In this document: piece after piece, positions 1-7,622 of the stretch
Position numbering within the stretch: position 1 is the first letter of the stretch
Layout: every line of letters begins with the position of its first letter
NCBI RefSeq assembly: GCF_001571145.1
Contig: NZ_BCTF01000012.1
Coordinates: 1-64,000, forward strand
DNA: 64,000 bases
Direction of reading: 5' to 3'
Source: Hydrogenophaga flava NBRC 102514
GTDB taxonomy: Bacteria > Pseudomonadota > Gammaproteobacteria > Burkholderiales > Burkholderiaceae_C
Notes under the pieces: model-generated
What the model saw: the letters and a program-made list of their open reading frames with translations, nothing else
Databases searched by the model: none
What the model was told of the DNA's origin: nothing
Translations under genes and position numbers: made by a program

Positions 1-832
1 CGTCCGCGGCGAAGGCCTTGGCGCAGACCACGTCCTCGGGGATCGGCACCTCGGCGCCACGGGCCTTCATGGCCGCGATCACGGCCGTGGCTTCGCCCAG
101 CAGGTCGGGTTCGGCCAGGCTCTTGCCGATCTTCAGACCCGCGGCCAGCATGAAGGTGTTGGCGATGCCACCGCCGACGATCAGGCCGTCGACGTTTTTC
201 GCGAGCGATTGCAGGATGGTCAGCTTGGTCGAGACCTTGGAGCCGGCGACGATGGCCACCAGCGGGCGCTTGGGCGCGGCCAGGGCCTTGCCAATCGCAT
301 CCATCTCAGCCGCCAGCAGCGGGCCGGCGCACGCAATCGGCGCGGTCTCGGCGATGCCGTAGGTCGTGCCTTCGGCGCGGTGCGCAGTGCCGAAGGCGTC
401 GTGCACGAAGATGTCGCAGAGCTTGCCCAGCTTGGCGGCCAGCTCGGGCTTGTTCTTCTTCTCGCCCACGTTCAGACGGCAGTTCTCCAGCAGCACGACC
501 TCACCAGGGGCGACCGAGAAGTCGCCGTCGACCCAGTCGGCCACCACGCGGATGCTGCGGTTCATCAGCTGGCCCATGCGCGCAGCCACGGGTGCCAGCG
601 AGTCCTCGGGCTTGAACTCGCCTTCGGTGGGGCGGCCCAGGTGGGACGTGACCATGACGGCTGCACCGGCGTCCAGCGCCATCTGGATGGCGGGGATGGA
701 GGCGCGGATGCGGGTGTCTTCGGTGATGTTGCCGGCGTCGTCCTGCGGCACGTTTAGGTCGGCGCGGATGAAGACGCGCTGGCCCTTGGCCTTGCCCTGG
801 GCGCAGAGATCGGAAAAGCGGATGAATTGCAT
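1..832 (-). CDS. pgk: phosphoglycerate kinase (3' end cut by window)
   Basis: Glycolytic and Calvin-cycle enzyme that transfers phosphate between 1,3-bisphosphoglycerate and ADP in the cytosol. The visible part is the N-terminal 277 residues of a protein usually near 395-400. It starts MQFIRFSDL and contains the family motifs RADLNVP (about residues 23-29), [11 protein letters not shown] (about 63-73), the HDAFGTAHR loop and the [10 protein letters not shown] / [12 protein letters not shown] stretches that begin the nucleotide domain. The ATG at 832 is the only in-frame start before the first conserved strand. Reading frame is intact to the window edge; the rest of the nucleotide domain lies outside. 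Identification is secure. Confidence 0.97.
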   Translation of the reverse strand, partial: MQFIRFSDLCAQGKAKGQRVFIRADLNVPQDDAGNITEDTRIRASIPAIQMALDAGAAVMVTSHLGRPTEGEFKPEDSLAPVAARMGQLMNRSIRVVADWVDGDFSVAPGEVVLLENCRLNVGEKKNKPELAAKLGKLCDIFVHDAFGTAHRAEGTTYGIAETAPIACAGPLLAAEMDAIGKALAAPKRPLVAIVAGSKVSTKLTILQSLAKNVDGLIVGGGIANTFMLAAGLKIGKSLAEPDLLGEATAVIAAMKARGAEVPIPEDVVCAKAFAAD

Positions 833-909
833 GATGAAGCCTCGGTCGGACAGCCGTGCTGCCGGATGCGGGAAGTCGCGGCGGGGCCGCGGGAAAAGGA
901 CCGGGGCAA

Positions 910-915
910 ATTGTA
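910..915 (-). promoter_or_regulatory. possible -10 element (TACAAT) upstream of pgk
   Basis: On the minus strand TACAAT sits 78 bases upstream of the pgk start in a gene-free stretch (833-993). No convincing -35 hexamer lies at 16-18 bases, so this is only a candidate. Confidence 0.3.
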
Positions 916-993
916 GGGAATGCGCCGCAAGCCTCTTTAAGCGGCAGACAAGCTTCGGGCCGGATCATGCCGGGCCGTTTCACAGGAACCCCC

Positions 994-1308
994 ATGAAGT
1001 CCCACGCCCTCGTCGCCAGTGGCCTGCTGGCCCTCGCTTTCACCCAAGCCCAGGCCAGCTCGCCCACGGAAAAGGTGGTCTGCACCGACCAGCCGCGCGC
1101 CCAGTGGATGTCCGAGCAGCAGGCCCGTGCCCTGTTCAAGGCGCCCAGCTACCTGCTGGTCAAGTTCAAGGTGTCCAAGGGCCGATGCCACGAGTTCTAT
1201 GCGGTCGAACACGATGGCACCGTGGTGGAGGCCTACCTGCACCCGGTGACCGGAGAAGTGATCCGCATGACGAGGGTGCCACCACAACCGGGTGCGAAAA
1301 AGCCCTGA
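994..1308 (+). CDS. small secreted PepSY-domain protein
   Basis: A 104-residue protein with a clear Sec signal peptide (residues 1-21, ending AQA) followed by a short PepSY-like region: YLLVKFKVSKGRCHEFYAVEHDG, then VVEAYLHPVTGEVIRM, matching the strand-helix-strand pattern with the closing D/HPVTGEV turn. The ATG at 994 has AGGA about 6 bases upstream and begins the signal peptide; an upstream in-frame extension is not supported. PepSY proteins are periplasmic or membrane-associated and often modulate peptidases or two-component sensors; the exact role here is unknown. It stands alone, convergent with the rubredoxin gene. Two cysteines (about residues 29 and 70) may form a disulfide. Confidence 0.8.
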   Translation: MKSHALVASGLLALAFTQAQASSPTEKVVCTDQPRAQWMSEQQARALFKAPSYLLVKFKVSKGRCHEFYAVEHDGTVVEAYLHPVTGEVIRMTRVPPQPGAKKP

Positions 1309-1315
1309 GACGGGC

Positions 1316-1480
1316 TCACAGCTCCGCCATGACGAAGTCGGATTTGCCCACATTGCACTCGGGGCAGAGCCAGTCGGCCGGCACGTCGTCCCAGCGCGTG
1401 CCCGGCGCGATGCCGTGATCGGGGGCTCCAGCGGCTTCGTCGTAGACCCAGCCGCACACCACACACATCCAGACTTTCAT
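1316..1480 (-). CDS. rubA: rubredoxin
   Basis: A 54-residue one-iron electron carrier. Both iron-binding knuckles are visible: CVVCGWVYDE (residues 6-15) and CPECNVGKSDF (about 38-48), with the typical acidic middle (DDVPADWLCP). In aerobic proteobacteria rubredoxins pass electrons to rubredoxin-dependent oxygenases or peroxide/superoxide-handling proteins. A GAGGA Shine-Dalgarno lies about 7 bases before the ATG at 1480. It follows the cytochrome b gene on the same strand by only 33 bases, so it may be the last gene of the shp-dhc-cytochrome b transcript, although rubredoxin is not a standard member of that set. The short length is normal for the family. Confidence 0.95.
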   Translation of the reverse strand: MKVWMCVVCGWVYDEAAGAPDHGIAPGTRWDDVPADWLCPECNVGKSDFVMAEL

Positions 1481-1513
1481 GTCGGTCCTCGCTTTCTTGC
1501 GTTGCTGCGTTCG

Positions 1514-2269
1514 TCAGTCGTCATCGCCGTGGTCCTGGGTCGCCATCTGTCCCCACGCATTCGCCGGAATCAGACCTCTGGGCGACTGCTGCCATTCCCT
1601 GGCGCCGTAGGCCAGCACGGCCACCAGCATCAGGGCCGCCAGCCAGACCCGGTTGTGCGGCACCGGGTTCGGCCCGTGGCCTTCGAGGCGGCCGGTCAGC
1701 ATGGGTGAGGCCATGTTCTTGCGCCGCAGCAGGCTCAAGGCCGCGATCAGCGCCAGGTGTGCCAGCACCACCATCAGCATGGTCTCGCCGAAGAACTCGT
1801 GCAGCTCGCCCAGCCAGTCTTCGCCGGGGAACACGCCCCATTCGTTGAAGGTGGCGTAGCCGGTCAGCGTCAGCGGCAGCACCAACACCATCAGGGCGAC
1901 CACGGCCAGTGCCATCAGCAGGTTCTGCCCCTGGCGCCAGTTGATGGCCGACAGCGAGGCCGCCGCGCGCAGCGAGCGCAGCCAGGCGGGCGCGGCGGTC
2001 AGCTTGCGCCAGAGCAGACCCAGGCCGGCCTGGCGCGGACCGAAGAGGCCATAGAGCACCCGGAACACCAGCAGGCCCGCCATGGTGTAGCCCAGGGTGA
2101 CGTGCAGCATGCGCCAGCGTTCGCCATCGGCCGTGAGGTAGGCGCCGAGAAAGCTCAGCGCGAACAGCCAGTGGAACATGCGCGTGGGCGCGTCGGTGAT
2201 GCGCCGCACGGGGGCCGCGCTGTTCTGCGCCGCGCGGGCGCCGGGGTTCAGTGAGGTGGAGACGTTCAT
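1514..2269 (-). CDS. membrane cytochrome b (cytochrome b561/b6-type), partner of SHP and diheme cytochrome c
   Basis: A 251-residue integral membrane cytochrome b of the Ni/Fe-hydrogenase b-type/b561 fold. The start RRITDAPTRMFHWLFALSF has the first heme-ligand histidine in HW; further conserved histidines are in MLHVTLGY, GELHEFFGE and VLAHLALIAAL. At least four hydrophobic helices are visible (about 32-46, 56-77, 120-140, 165-190), plus a C-terminal one (about 210-225). It lies 17 bases downstream of the diheme cytochrome c gene. The three-gene set shp-dhc-cytb is known from Rhodobacter and Shewanella, where the membrane cytochrome b is thought to pass electrons from the quinol pool to DHC and then SHP. 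An uncharged start peptide of about 20 residues precedes the first helix. Confidence 0.9.
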   Translation of the reverse strand: MNVSTSLNPGARAAQNSAAPVRRITDAPTRMFHWLFALSFLGAYLTADGERWRMLHVTLGYTMAGLLVFRVLYGLFGPRQAGLGLLWRKLTAAPAWLRSLRAAASLSAINWRQGQNLLMALAVVALMVLVLPLTLTGYATFNEWGVFPGEDWLGELHEFFGETMLMVVLAHLALIAALSLLRRKNMASPMLTGRLEGHGPNPVPHNRVWLAALMLVAVLAYGAREWQQSPRGLIPANAWGQMATQDHGDDD

Positions 2270-2285
2270 GGTGGGCTCCCGGTGT

Positions 2286-2804
2286 TCAGTCGTGCCAAAA
2301 GCGGCGCAGGCCCAGGCTCACGCCCGCCGGCAGCCGGATGTTGTCGTCGTCGAAGTCGCCGCGGTCGGCGCCGGTGTGGCAGGCGCCGCAGTTGGCGGGG
2401 CTCTTGATGGCCGCGTGCTTCCACACCGAGGGCGGGATGTCGTCGTGCTTGCGCGCGAACCAGGCCGAGCGGGTGAGACGGTCCTGCGGGGGCTCTTCGT
2501 TCACCCGCTTGTAGGTGCCGGCGTTGGCCTGCAGCCAGGTGGAGAGCTGCCGTACCGTGGCCTCGTCCAGCGAGGCGTCGGTGCCGTAGTGTTTGTCGAG
2601 GCCGGTCATGATGCGCTGCCACGAGCGCGCCGGCAGCAGACCGGGCGAATACGCGGTGTGGCAGGCCGCGCACTCGGCGGTGTAGGCCTGGGGCATGTCG
2701 CGCGGCATCATGCGGCCGCTGTCGGCGTGGGCGGCGCCCAGGGCGGCCAGGCCCAGCAGGGCGGCCAGACCAGGGCGGATCAGTCGGTGGGAGTGGGTGT
2801 ACAT
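2286..2804 (-). CDS. dhc: periplasmic diheme cytochrome c (DHC)
   Basis: A 172-residue secreted cytochrome. Signal peptide at residues 1-27 (LGAAHA end). Two c-type heme sites are visible: CAACH near residue 45 and CGACH near residue 137. The lone histidine of KHYGTD and the His/Met-rich N-terminus (SGRMMPRDMPQAY) may supply distal ligands. DHC is the known electron donor to sphaeroides heme protein, and the SHP gene lies directly upstream with 23 bases between them. The ATG at 2804 begins the signal peptide; a longer in-frame extension runs back into shp and is not used. Confidence 0.92.
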   Translation of the reverse strand: MYTHSHRLIRPGLAALLGLAALGAAHADSGRMMPRDMPQAYTAECAACHTAYSPGLLPARSWQRIMTGLDKHYGTDASLDEATVRQLSTWLQANAGTYKRVNEEPPQDRLTRSAWFARKHDDIPPSVWKHAAIKSPANCGACHTGADRGDFDDDNIRLPAGVSLGLRRFWHD

Positions 2805-2827
2805 GGCTTGTCCTTGGCGAGGGGGTG

Positions 2828-3232
2828 TCACTTCAGGCTGTTCAGGTAGGCCAGCACGTCGGCCTTCTCTGCGGCGCTGCATTCGCGCGTGAGCACGTCG
2901 TTGCAGTTGCGCTTGAACCACTTGTCGACCTTGGCGCTGTCGGTGAAGGCCTTGGCGTTGAAGGCCGGCGCCAGCGGCGCAATCACCTTGCCGGTGTTGG
3001 CGTGTTTGCCCTGCGCGGTGGGCGGCGTGCCGTGGCAGGACGCGCACGACCATTCGCCGCCGTGTTTGGCATTGAAGAAGGTCTGGCCCTTGGCCGCGTT
3101 GCCTGGGGCGCCGGCCTGGGCGCTCCAGTGCTGCAGCTGGGCGGCGGGCGTGGTCTCGGCGGCCAGGGCGGTGCCGACACACAGCAGCGACAACAGGGCG
3201 GCGGTAAGGATGGACAGCGGACGGATGTTCAT
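2828..3232 (-). CDS. shp: sphaeroides heme protein-type cytochrome c (SHP, DUF1924)
   Basis: A 134-residue periplasmic monoheme cytochrome c: signal peptide about 1-24 (TALA end), then a single CASCH heme site near residue 63. The C-terminal segment FKRNCNDVLTREC carries an asparagine between two cysteines. In characterised SHPs the distal heme ligand is an asparagine that leaves on reduction, so the heme can bind O2, NO or other small ligands; the two cysteines can form a disulfide. The ATG at 3232 has GAGGA about 5 bases before it. It is the first gene of a minus-strand operon (shp-dhc-cytochrome b) and is divergent from a PepSY/two-component operon that probably controls it. The physiological substrate of SHP is still not settled. 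Confidence 0.9.
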   Translation of the reverse strand: MNIRPLSILTAALLSLLCVGTALAAETTPAAQLQHWSAQAGAPGNAAKGQTFFNAKHGGEWSCASCHGTPPTAQGKHANTGKVIAPLAPAFNAKAFTDSAKVDKWFKRNCNDVLTRECSAAEKADVLAYLNSLK

Positions 3233-3267
3233 GGGGGTCCTCGGTGGGTGGTGTTGTGTGGGGCGAT

Positions 3268-3337
3268 GTTGTGTCCCGGCCCTTGAACCGACCCTGAACC
3301 CGGCGTTCATCGGGCGTTCAGTTCGGCGGCGCACAAT
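3268..3337. promoter_or_regulatory. divergent operator-promoter: four TGAAC/GTTCA half-sites between shp and the PepSY-TCS operon
   Basis: Seen directly: TGAAC at 3284-3288 and 3295-3299 (11-base period), then GTTCA at 3305-3309 and 3316-3320 (11-base period), the two pairs facing each other across 5 bases. Ten bases beyond the outer left site the minus strand reads CACAAC (3273-3268); eleven bases beyond the outer right site the plus strand reads CACAAT (3332-3337). The layout is mirror-symmetric. Tandem direct repeats with an 11-base period just upstream of a -10 element are the normal binding mode of OmpR-family regulators, and the gene for one begins at 3694. The inference is that this response regulator activates both directions. 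Confidence 0.65.
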
Positions 3338-3343
3338 CGGTCC

Positions 3344-3697
3344 ATGGCCTCTTCGAACCACCGCTTTTCTCCGCTCTGCGCGACAGCGCTGGTGCTGGCC
3401 GCGACGCTGTCGGCGGGCGCCCAGGCGCGCGACCGCGGCGACCACGAACGGGCCCGCGAGGCCGTGGTGGCGGGCCAGATCCTGCCGCTGCGCACGGTGC
3501 TGGAGCGCCTGGAGCGCGAGCAGGCCGGCCAGGTGCTGGAGATCGAGCTGGAGCCCGAAGGCGGGCGCTGGATCTATGAGGTCAAGCTGCTGCAGCCGGG
3601 CGGCCAGCTGCTGAAGCTGGAGGTCGACGCCGGCACGGGCGAGGTGCTCGGGCGCCGCGTGCGTCCGCACGACCGGCGCACGGGAGACGCGCGGTGA
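3344..3697 (+). CDS. periplasmic PepSY-domain protein preceding a two-component system
   Basis: A 117-residue protein with a signal peptide (1-28, ending GAQA) and one PepSY domain: LERLEREQAGQVLEIELEPEGGRWIYEVKLL, then LLKLEVDAGTGEVLGRR, a textbook match including the D-x-x-T-G-E-V turn near residues 92-98. The last four bases overlap the GTG start of the response regulator gene, so the three genes PepSY-RR-HK form one operon. PepSY proteins encoded with sensor kinases are thought to tune the sensor in the periplasm. There is no Shine-Dalgarno before the ATG and a possible -10 element ends 6 bases upstream, so the transcript could be leaderless. Confidence 0.88.
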   Translation: MASSNHRFSPLCATALVLAATLSAGAQARDRGDHERAREAVVAGQILPLRTVLERLEREQAGQVLEIELEPEGGRWIYEVKLLQPGGQLLKLEVDAGTGEVLGRRVRPHDRRTGDAR

Positions 3698-4356
3698 GGC
3701 TGCTGCTGGTCGAAGACGAACCGACGCTGCGCACCCAGCTGCGCGAGGGCCTGACGGCCGCCGGTTATGTGGTGGACGAGGCCGACAACGGGCGCGACGC
3801 GCACTTCCTCGGCGACACCGAGACCTTCGACGCCGTCATCCTCGATCTGGGCCTGCCGGTGCTCGACGGGCTGACCGTGCTCAAGCGCTGGCGCGACGCG
3901 GGCCGGTCCATGCCGGTGCTGATCCTGACCGCGCGCGACCAGTGGAACGAGAAGGTGGCCGGCATCGACGCAGGCGCCGACGACTACCTGACCAAACCCT
4001 TCCACATGGAAGAGCTGCTGGCCCGCGTGCGCGCCCTGATCCGCCGCGCCAGCGGCCAGGCCTCGCCGGTGCTGCGCTGCGGCCCGCTGGCGCTGGACAC
4101 GCGCAGCGGCCGCCTCACCTGCGACGGCCAGCCGGTCCCGCTCACCAGCCACGAGTACAAGGTGCTGGATTACCTGATGCACAGGCTGGGCGCGGTGGTC
4201 TCGCGCAGCGAACTGACCGAACACATCTACGCCCAGGACTTCGACCGCGACTCCAACACCATCGAGGTCTTCGTCGGCCGCCTGCGCAAGAAGCTGCCGC
4301 CTGAGCTGATCGAGACCGTGCGGGGCCTGGGCTACCGCATGGCGGCGCCCACATGA
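3694..4356 (+). CDS. OmpR/PhoP-family response regulator
   Basis: A 220-residue two-domain regulator. The receiver domain (1-115) has the acidic pocket EDE at 7-9, the phospho-acceptor Asp51 (ILDLGLPVLDG), the conserved Thr in LTARD and the Lys of KPFHMEELLAR. The winged-helix DNA-binding domain (about 125-218) ends with the typical DSNTIEVFVGRLRKKL and IETVRGLGYRM recognition region. Starts at a GTG that overlaps the PepSY stop codon. Cognate kinase follows after 73 bases. Its likely target is the repeated TGAAC/GTTCA site at 3284-3320, giving control of the SHP redox operon and of its own operon; that is an inference from position and repeat period. Confidence 0.95.
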   Translation: MRLLLVEDEPTLRTQLREGLTAAGYVVDEADNGRDAHFLGDTETFDAVILDLGLPVLDGLTVLKRWRDAGRSMPVLILTARDQWNEKVAGIDAGADDYLTKPFHMEELLARVRALIRRASGQASPVLRCGPLALDTRSGRLTCDGQPVPLTSHEYKVLDYLMHRLGAVVSRSELTEHIYAQDFDRDSNTIEVFVGRLRKKLPPELIETVRGLGYRMAAPT

Positions 4357-4429
4357 GCGCAGTGCCGGGCCGCTCCCAAGCAAGCTCGCACCGCAGCCCG
4401 CAGGGCGAAGGTGTTCCGATGAGGCTTTG

Positions 4430-5815
4430 ATGCCCTGGCGCCGGGCGCTGTCACTTCGGGTGCGCTGGCTGGCGGCCACGCTGGCCGCGCTGGCCGTGGC
4501 GCTGGTGCTGGCCGGCGTGTTCCTGCACAGCCTGTTCCAGGACCACGTGCTGCGCCAGTTCCAGACCACGCTCACGCAGCAGCTGGACCAGCTCACCGCG
4601 CGGCTGGAGTTCGACGCCGCCGGCCAGGCCAGCATCGACCCGGCCCAGCTGTCCGACCCGCGCTGGCACCGCCCCTACTCGGGCCTGTACTGGCAGCTCG
4701 ACGAAGTGGGCGCGCCCGCCGACGCGCAGGGCGCGCTGCGCTCGCGCTCGCTCTGGGACGACCGGCTGCGCCCCGAGCCCGACGTGCTGGCCGACGGCCA
4801 GTTGCACGTGCACCGGGGCACCGGCCCGCGCGATGCGCCGCTGCTGCTGGTGGAGCGCACGGTGTACCCGGCCGACGCGCCGCAGCGGCGCTGGCGGCTG
4901 GTGGTGGCGGGCGACCTGCAGGAGGCCACCGCCGCCTCGGACCGTTTCGCGCGCGTGCTGGCGCTCTCGCTGCTGGGCCTGGGTCTGCTGCTGGCGCTGG
5001 CGGCGCTGGCCCAGGTGGCCGTGGGCCTGGCGCCGCTGCGCGCGCTGCAGCGCGCACTGACCGCCCTGCGCGAAGGGCGCACGGCCCGGCTGCAGGGGCA
5101 GTTCCCGGCCGAGGTGCAGCCGCTGATCGACGACTTCAACCGCGTGCTGGACCGCAACGCCGAGGTGGTCGAGCGCGCCCGCACGCAGGCCGGCAACCTG
5201 GCCCATGCGCTCAAGACCCCGCTGGCGGTGCTGGACCAGGCCGCCAGCCGCGCCGACGGCCCGGACCCGGCGCCGCTGGCGGCCCTGGTGCGCGACCAGG
5301 TGGGCCTGGCCCGGCGCCACATCGACTGGCACCTGGCGCGCGCGCGTGTGGCGGCCTCGCAGCGCCTGCCCGGCCAGCGCACGCCGCTGGCGCCGGTGCT
5401 GGCCGGCCTGCTGCGCGTGATGGCCAAGGTGCACGCCGAGCGCGCACTGCGGCTGGACTGCACCGACATCCCGGCCGACTGGGCCTTTGCGGGTGAAGAG
5501 CAGGACCTGCAGGAGATGCTGGGCAACCTGCTGGACAACGCCTGCCTGTGGGCGCGCACGCGGGTGCGCGTCGAGGCCCGGCTGGACGGCGGGCAGCTGC
5601 AGGTGGTGGTGGAAGACGATGGCCCCGGCATCGCGCCGGAGCAGCGCCAGGCGGTGCTGGCGCGCGGTGTGCGGCTGGACGAGGCCACGCCCGGCAGCGG
5701 CCTGGGCCTGGCCATCGTGGCAGACCTGGTGGCGCTCTACGGCGGCACGCTGGCGCTGGAGGCCGGCAGCGCCGGCGGGTTGCTGGCGCGGATCAGCCTG
5801 CCCGCGGTCCGCTGA
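4430..5815 (+). CDS. sensor histidine kinase (PhoQ-like H-box)
   Basis: A 461-residue inner-membrane kinase. TM1 about 12-33, periplasmic sensor about 34-172, TM2 about 175-200, then HAMP-like linker. The H-box NLAHALKTPLAVL places the phospho-accepting histidine at 259 and resembles the PhoQ-type HALKTP box. The ATPase part has the N-box EMLGNLLDNACLWA, the G1 box EDDGPGIAPEQR and the G2 box GSGLGLAIV. The ATG at 4430 is preferred over an adjacent TTG at 4427. The 3' end overlaps the convergent phosphoethanolamine transferase gene by 23 bases. It is cotranscribed with the PepSY and response regulator genes; its signal is unknown but the partner operon suggests a redox, nitric oxide or metal cue. 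Confidence 0.94.
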   Translation: MPWRRALSLRVRWLAATLAALAVALVLAGVFLHSLFQDHVLRQFQTTLTQQLDQLTARLEFDAAGQASIDPAQLSDPRWHRPYSGLYWQLDEVGAPADAQGALRSRSLWDDRLRPEPDVLADGQLHVHRGTGPRDAPLLLVERTVYPADAPQRRWRLVVAGDLQEATAASDRFARVLALSLLGLGLLLALAALAQVAVGLAPLRALQRALTALREGRTARLQGQFPAEVQPLIDDFNRVLDRNAEVVERARTQAGNLAHALKTPLAVLDQAASRADGPDPAPLAALVRDQVGLARRHIDWHLARARVAASQRLPGQRTPLAPVLAGLLRVMAKVHAERALRLDCTDIPADWAFAGEEQDLQEMLGNLLDNACLWARTRVRVEARLDGGQLQVVVEDDGPGIAPEQRQAVLARGVRLDEATPGSGLGLAIVADLVALYGGTLALEAGSAGGLLARISLPAVR

Positions 5816-7526
5816 CGGGTGCGGCGGCGGCCGGCAGCAGGCAGGGCTCGAACAGGTTCAGGCCCGGCCGACGCACCGCGGTCGAGACGTCCATCAACCC
5901 CAGCACCGAATGGAACAGGTGGTCGTGCGAGACCGCTTGCTCGGCGCGGTCGCGCAGGCAGTCGGTGCGCACGCCGCTGCGCTGCTGCATCCCCTCGGAC
6001 AGCCAGGCCACCATGGGCACATGCGTCTGCTGCTCGGGCGCCAGCGCATAGGGCACACCGTGCAGGTAGAGGCCGTTCTCGCCCAGCGACTCGCCGTGAT
6101 CGGAAACGTAGAACAGGCCGGTGTCGAAGCTGCCGGTGCTCGACTGGGCGCGCAGCCAGGACAGCGCGTGGTTGAGGAAACGGTCGGTGTAGGCGATGGA
6201 GTTGTCGTAGGCGTTGACCAGCTCGTCCTGCGAGCAGTCGGCCAGCGTGACGCTGCGGCACTCGGGCTTGAAGGGTTTGCGGTTGGCCGGCGAGCGCTTG
6301 TGGTACGCCGGTCCGTGGCTGCCCATCTGGTGCATCACCAGCACCACGCCGCGCGCGCGGCGCTGCGGGTCGAGCGCGGCGATGCGGGCGTCCAGCCCGT
6401 GCATCATGGCCTCGTCCAGACACTCGCCGCCTTCGCAGAGGCCGGGGATGGGGGCGTCCGCGATGCGCACCGTGGGCACGCGGTCGCACACGCCCTTGCA
6501 GCCGGCCTGGTTGTCGATCCACAGCACCGCCAGACCGGCGCGCTGCAGCACATCCAGCAGGTTCTCGCTGCGCGCGGTCTCGTCGCCACCTTCCTTGCGC
6601 GAGAGGGGCGAGAACATGCAGGGCACGGACACCTGGGTGCTGGTGCCGCAGGAACTGGCGCGGGGGAAGTTCACCAGACCACCGCGCGCGCGCCAGCCGG
6701 TCAATGACGGGTTGGTCGGGCGGCCGTAGCCGTTGAGGCTCCAGTTCTGCGCCCGCGCGGTCTCGCCCACCACCACCAGCAGCAGCGGCGGCCGGCTCTG
6801 CGCCGCATAGCTCGCCCCCAGCCGCGCATCCTCGCCCACCGGCAGCAGGGGCTGCGCCGCGTGCTGGCCACGCTCGGCCAGCAACGTGCCCGAAGCCGCC
6901 AGGGTGTTCATGGGGTTGATCATGTAGCGCAGGTCCTTGTGGCCGCGCATGAGCGAGGCCAGGCCCTGGTAGCCGGCCAGCAGGGCGACGGCGGCCACCG
7001 CCAGCGAGAGCGCCAGCAGACCGAGGTTGTGCCGCAGGCGCAGCAGCGCCACCTGCGGTGCGGGCGGCGCGCGCCAGATCCACCACAGCGCCGGGCCGGC
7101 GATGGCCAGCAGGGCCATCAGCAGCGGCAGGGACAGCAGGTCCCGCACCTCGTTGGCATTGGTCTGCGCCACGTTGGCCATCATGGTGCTGTCGATCACC
7201 ACGCCGTACTGCCACATGAAGTGGCTGTTGAACGCGGTCGCCAGCACCAGCACCGAGGCCAGCGGACGGAACACGCGCGGCCAGTGGCACAGCGCCAGCA
7301 GGGCCAGGGTGCCGGCGACCAGCACCAGCCCCAGCGTGAGCATCAGCCCCAGGCGGTGGTCCGCGGTTTTGGTCAGGGCGGCCACGCGCTGCCACAGGGG
7401 CAGGTTGCCGGGCACGGCCAGCCACAGCGACAGCACCACCAGAAGGGTCAGTGGCCCGCGGGCGTCGCCGCGAATCAGCGACAGGCCGGGAACGCCCTGG
7501 CCGGAAACAGAAGAAGACAGCTGCAT
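5793..7526 (-). CDS. eptA: lipid A phosphoethanolamine transferase (EptA/PmrC family)
   Basis: A 577-residue inner-membrane enzyme that moves phosphoethanolamine from phosphatidylethanolamine to lipid A. The N-terminal half has about five hydrophobic helices (25-40, 60-80, 88-112, 130-150, 168-190). The periplasmic sulfatase-fold domain carries the catalytic threonine in VVVGETARAQNWSLNGYG (Thr256) and metal-binding residues in YVSDHGESLGENGLYLHG; several cysteines in the domain match the disulfides of this family. ATG at 7526 is chosen because the 28 residues upstream are not hydrophobic and unlike the family. It lies 96 bases downstream of the kinase gene of a PmrAB-like pair, all three on the minus strand behind one PmrA box. 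The product lowers lipid A negative charge and cationic peptide binding. Confidence 0.95.
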   Translation of the reverse strand: MQLSSSVSGQGVPGLSLIRGDARGPLTLLVVLSLWLAVPGNLPLWQRVAALTKTADHRLGLMLTLGLVLVAGTLALLALCHWPRVFRPLASVLVLATAFNSHFMWQYGVVIDSTMMANVAQTNANEVRDLLSLPLLMALLAIAGPALWWIWRAPPAPQVALLRLRHNLGLLALSLAVAAVALLAGYQGLASLMRGHKDLRYMINPMNTLAASGTLLAERGQHAAQPLLPVGEDARLGASYAAQSRPPLLLVVVGETARAQNWSLNGYGRPTNPSLTGWRARGGLVNFPRASSCGTSTQVSVPCMFSPLSRKEGGDETARSENLLDVLQRAGLAVLWIDNQAGCKGVCDRVPTVRIADAPIPGLCEGGECLDEAMMHGLDARIAALDPQRRARGVVLVMHQMGSHGPAYHKRSPANRKPFKPECRSVTLADCSQDELVNAYDNSIAYTDRFLNHALSWLRAQSSTGSFDTGLFYVSDHGESLGENGLYLHGVPYALAPEQQTHVPMVAWLSEGMQQRSGVRTDCLRDRAEQAVSHDHLFHSVLGLMDVSTAVRRPGLNLFEPCLLPAAAAPVSGPRAG

Positions 7527-7622
7527 GGGAAACAGCGGGACCATCGCCCCGAATGTGGCACTGCCGGCAGTGTCTTTCGACGACGTTAAACGAACCTTAT
7601 TGCGCGGCATCGCCCCGTCCCC

